This document shows, piece by piece, positions 49,255 to 64,000 of a DNA stretch of 64,000 bases. Each line of letters opens with the position of its first letter. Within the stretch, counting starts at the first letter, position 1. The DNA comes from Amblyornis subalaris (Eukaryota; Chordata; Aves; Passeriformes; Ptilonorhynchidae): assembly GCA_018881555.1 (NCBI GenBank), contig JACAXG010000071.1, positions 3,788,537 through 3,852,536 on the forward strand, written 5' to 3'. Below the pieces are notes generated by a model. The model did no database searches, was not told the DNA's origin, and worked only from the letters and a program-made list of their open reading frames with translations. The position numbers and the translations under genes were made by a program.

Positions 49255-51820
49255 GCTCTTCCTGGTGTTGCTTCATCAAATTCCTATGGAAAAAATCAAT
49301 AAGGGTGGGGAGAAGAAACAAAAAGAAAAACTCCTCAGATGTGTCTCAGGTTGCCTCATGCTTTTCAGTATCTGCAAGTTCCATGACAAGAGGTATGAAG
49401 GCATTGCTTCATATGCTGACAGATGCACTCCTTTGTTGCTCAAGTTTCCATATAATAGCACATGCTAATTTTTGAGGAATGTTAAAGATGACCATGCCAT
49501 GAACATCACAAATGGAAATAGGTGGCAAACCCTTCAGGAGATATTTTTTTCTTTATTTGTAATGGGTTGAAAAAAGCAAGTCAGCAGTGCACCTGCATTG
49601 AATATGGCATTACTGTTTGAGGTGCGGCTTTGCAGCTTGAAATATGTAAGGCTGAGTTACAGCAGGGCTCTCTATTATATTAGTGCCTAGACAGAGATAC
49701 TTGATGGTTGCCAAATATTATGTACAGCTGAAATAAGGTAGTTGTGCATAGCACAACCTGTACACAACAAAGTGTTCACCCTTTGGAACTGCAGGTTTCA
49801 TAACTTTCTCTGACCCCATCTTCAACTCTACTTGTACGTAAGTGAAAGAGTAACTTGCTGAGGAGCATCCATCTTGTTCCAGCTCTGTGCTGGTAAGAAC
49901 ATGCCACAGATGAGACTGCATTGTCCTTGAAGGACGGAATTTGCCTAGTTTTGGTGGCTCACTGATACAAAAGCTGCCTTCCAGCAGTGGGGGTGAAGTA
50001 TTACAGTGGGATAATTATGATTTAGAACTTGGCTTTCTTACAGCCTTTCCATGTCACCTTGCGCCCTCTGAGACAAATGTTACAGGGAGACTCTCTTCTG
50101 ACCTAGAACCACTTCAGGGACGTAACAACTTTAGAACTATGAAAATTAAGCATAAAACCTGGTACCATCACACTTAGAGGGTCAGTAAATTAAGAGATGG
50201 GTTCTGCTCAGTAGACTGCATCTTAAATTCTCCTGTTAATATTACAAGTGTGACAGACTAAAAGTGCAGGTCGATTTGTTTGAGGCAGAGACCAGATACG
50301 TTTCCATACTGTCTGCTTTTTCAGAGGATAGTTGTGTGCTCCTGTCACAATCTTTTCTGTGGAGTGTTGTGGGTCTCACATCTATAAATTAGACACAGTG
50401 AGAGTGGTGTGTGTTAACAGCTGAATGTGGCCTGGACTCTGAATGTGTACTTCAGACTGGCCAGTAGAAACAGCAGATACATCAAATCCTTCTGAGCCTG
50501 CAGAATATTTTCTGTGCCAGTACCTACTTTCCAGAAAGCTTCCATTTTTTGCTCAAGGCCTCTTGGACAATAGCAATGTAACTGAAGGGACTTGTGCTCT
50601 TGATGCAGTGTCTTGAAAGGGGTATTTGAAAATCCTCTTTGAAAGATGGGCACATGCTATATTTCTTCCAAATAACTTAAGGCTGAAATGCTCATGTTTT
50701 ATAATACTGATTTTTCCACATGTCAGTGTTAAACAAAACTCCATTTTGTGGCTATTAAAGAAAAGAAGTTGTATTTTAAGCAGAGGAAATATGGTCCAAA
50801 AGCTTTTAATCTTGGAACTAGGCCAAACTTCATTAATGAGTCAGTGTAGTACAGCTACCATCCTTCTGAAGCAAGTGGAGATCTTGTGTATCAAAGGTTG
50901 GAGTGGGGCAAAGGGACTGGACTGGTTTGGAGTTGAGACATTAACTTCTTGACTGATCCCCATAAGTCGAAAGATAGCATCTAACGGTGCTGACTGGCAT
51001 CCAGGCAGGCTTTGCTTCATCCTGTGTCTGCAGAATGTCTTCTGGCTAAATGTCACGCTTAACACACGTGGGCTTGGATCCTCCCTGTGCCCGAGTTTCA
51101 AGCAAGCTGTGATTTGCTTGTGCTCCATTCTGGATGGGCATTCAGTATTTCTGGATGGGCACTGAGCTTGTGTTCATAGGGGGGCCTGGGGTTCCTAGCA
51201 AGCCATGGACAGAAACAGTGGCATAAGTTTTAGTGGCTGTCTGTAGAGTCCAAAGACACTTTGTGCAGCTCCTTACCTTGAGTTTGGGGTCTGCTGGGGT
51301 TTATGCTGCACTGTTCAACAGCATGTGAGCTGCAACGTTTGAGCTGCACCTGTGCTTCCAGACTTGGCACAAGCAGACATGTAGGATTGTTGCTTACAAT
51401 CCTCAGTGAGGTTTAGTGATGGAGGAAAGGTTTCTTCATCCCTGCCTTCCTCCTCTGCCATCCTTCCTGCCAGAGGGTGTTGCTGTGGGAGCAGGCATGG
51501 CAGAACATTACATCTCATTGCAGCTGGAATATTACTCTGAGCTGAATCTAATGCCAGTTTAAGGTGGTGTGGCTGTGATTGCTAAAGGGCAGGTGTGTGA
51601 TCAGGTGCTCTTGCGCTGCTGGCAGTTGCCCACACCTGGCAGAAATGTTACTCCCACCAAGTGTAATCACAGCTGAGTCTGGCAGCGTCTCAGTTTAAGC
51701 TGAAGGTACAGACACAAAATCCAGTCTCTGTGAGAACACAATGGTTTAGGCAAGGGTGCTGTGAGGGTACATGACCATGTGGAGACAGGAGCACTTCTAC
51801 TTAAGACAGACATGGATTTA
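49255..51820. other. AT-richer intergenic stretch
   Basis: Nothing is recognised apart from a two-copy 21-base tandem repeat near 51130-51171 (core CTGGATGGGCA at 51130 and 51151). Confidence 0.5.
51130..51171. repeat. 21-bp tandem duplication, two copies
   Basis: CTGGATGGGCATTCAG and CTGGATGGGCACTGAG begin at 51130 and 51151, 21 bases apart. Confidence 0.75.
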
Positions 51821-56973
<5,153 letters not shown>

Positions 56974-56977
56974 GAAG

Positions 56978-64000
<7,023 letters not shown>

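Overview
The window is nuclear DNA of a vertebrate, most likely a bird. It holds two spliced protein genes in the order and orientation I know from human 22q11.23 (avian chromosome 15): LRRC75B on the minus strand and GGT1 on the plus strand, head to head. The avian call rests on short introns, very low interspersed-repeat content, and two CR1 LINE pieces of the kind common in birds and other sauropsids, one ending in the typical ATTCTATGATTCT terminus. The species cannot be fixed from sequence alone. Single N bases are scattered through noncoding DNA, and none falls in a coding exon called here.

Layout. (1) 1-9070: flank beyond the 3' end of LRRC75B. No gene is recognised. It holds one decayed CR1 copy (7680-8262), a strong G-run (6286-6312), a pair of related segments (3690/4935) and a few unidentified exon-like open frames. 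(2) 9070-28879: LRRC75B, minus strand, four coding exons giving 340 residues, a 3' UTR of about 1.1 kb with G-quadruplex-like runs, and a CpG-island promoter/5' end (about 28250-29150). (3) 29150-56973: 28 kb between the two genes. It has no recognisable protein gene, but it holds a second GC-rich island near 37 kb, several small tandem or inverted repeats, a 200-base pyrimidine tract ending in a splice-acceptor-like site, an orphan open frame and one CR1 3' tail (51821-52068, reversed). (4) 56974-64000: the first eight coding exons of GGT1 (402 complete codons plus two bases), through the catalytic threonine. The rest of the small subunit lies beyond the window.

The two genes are not a biochemical unit. 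LRRC75B encodes an intracellular leucine-rich-repeat protein reported in mouse to restrain muscle differentiation. GGT1 encodes the cell-surface enzyme that starts extracellular glutathione breakdown. The first GGT1 coding exon carries only four leader bases before the ATG, so the gene must have at least one noncoding exon upstream, probably in or beyond the 28 kb gap. No bacterial-type system, CRISPR array, RNA gene or intact mobile element was seen.
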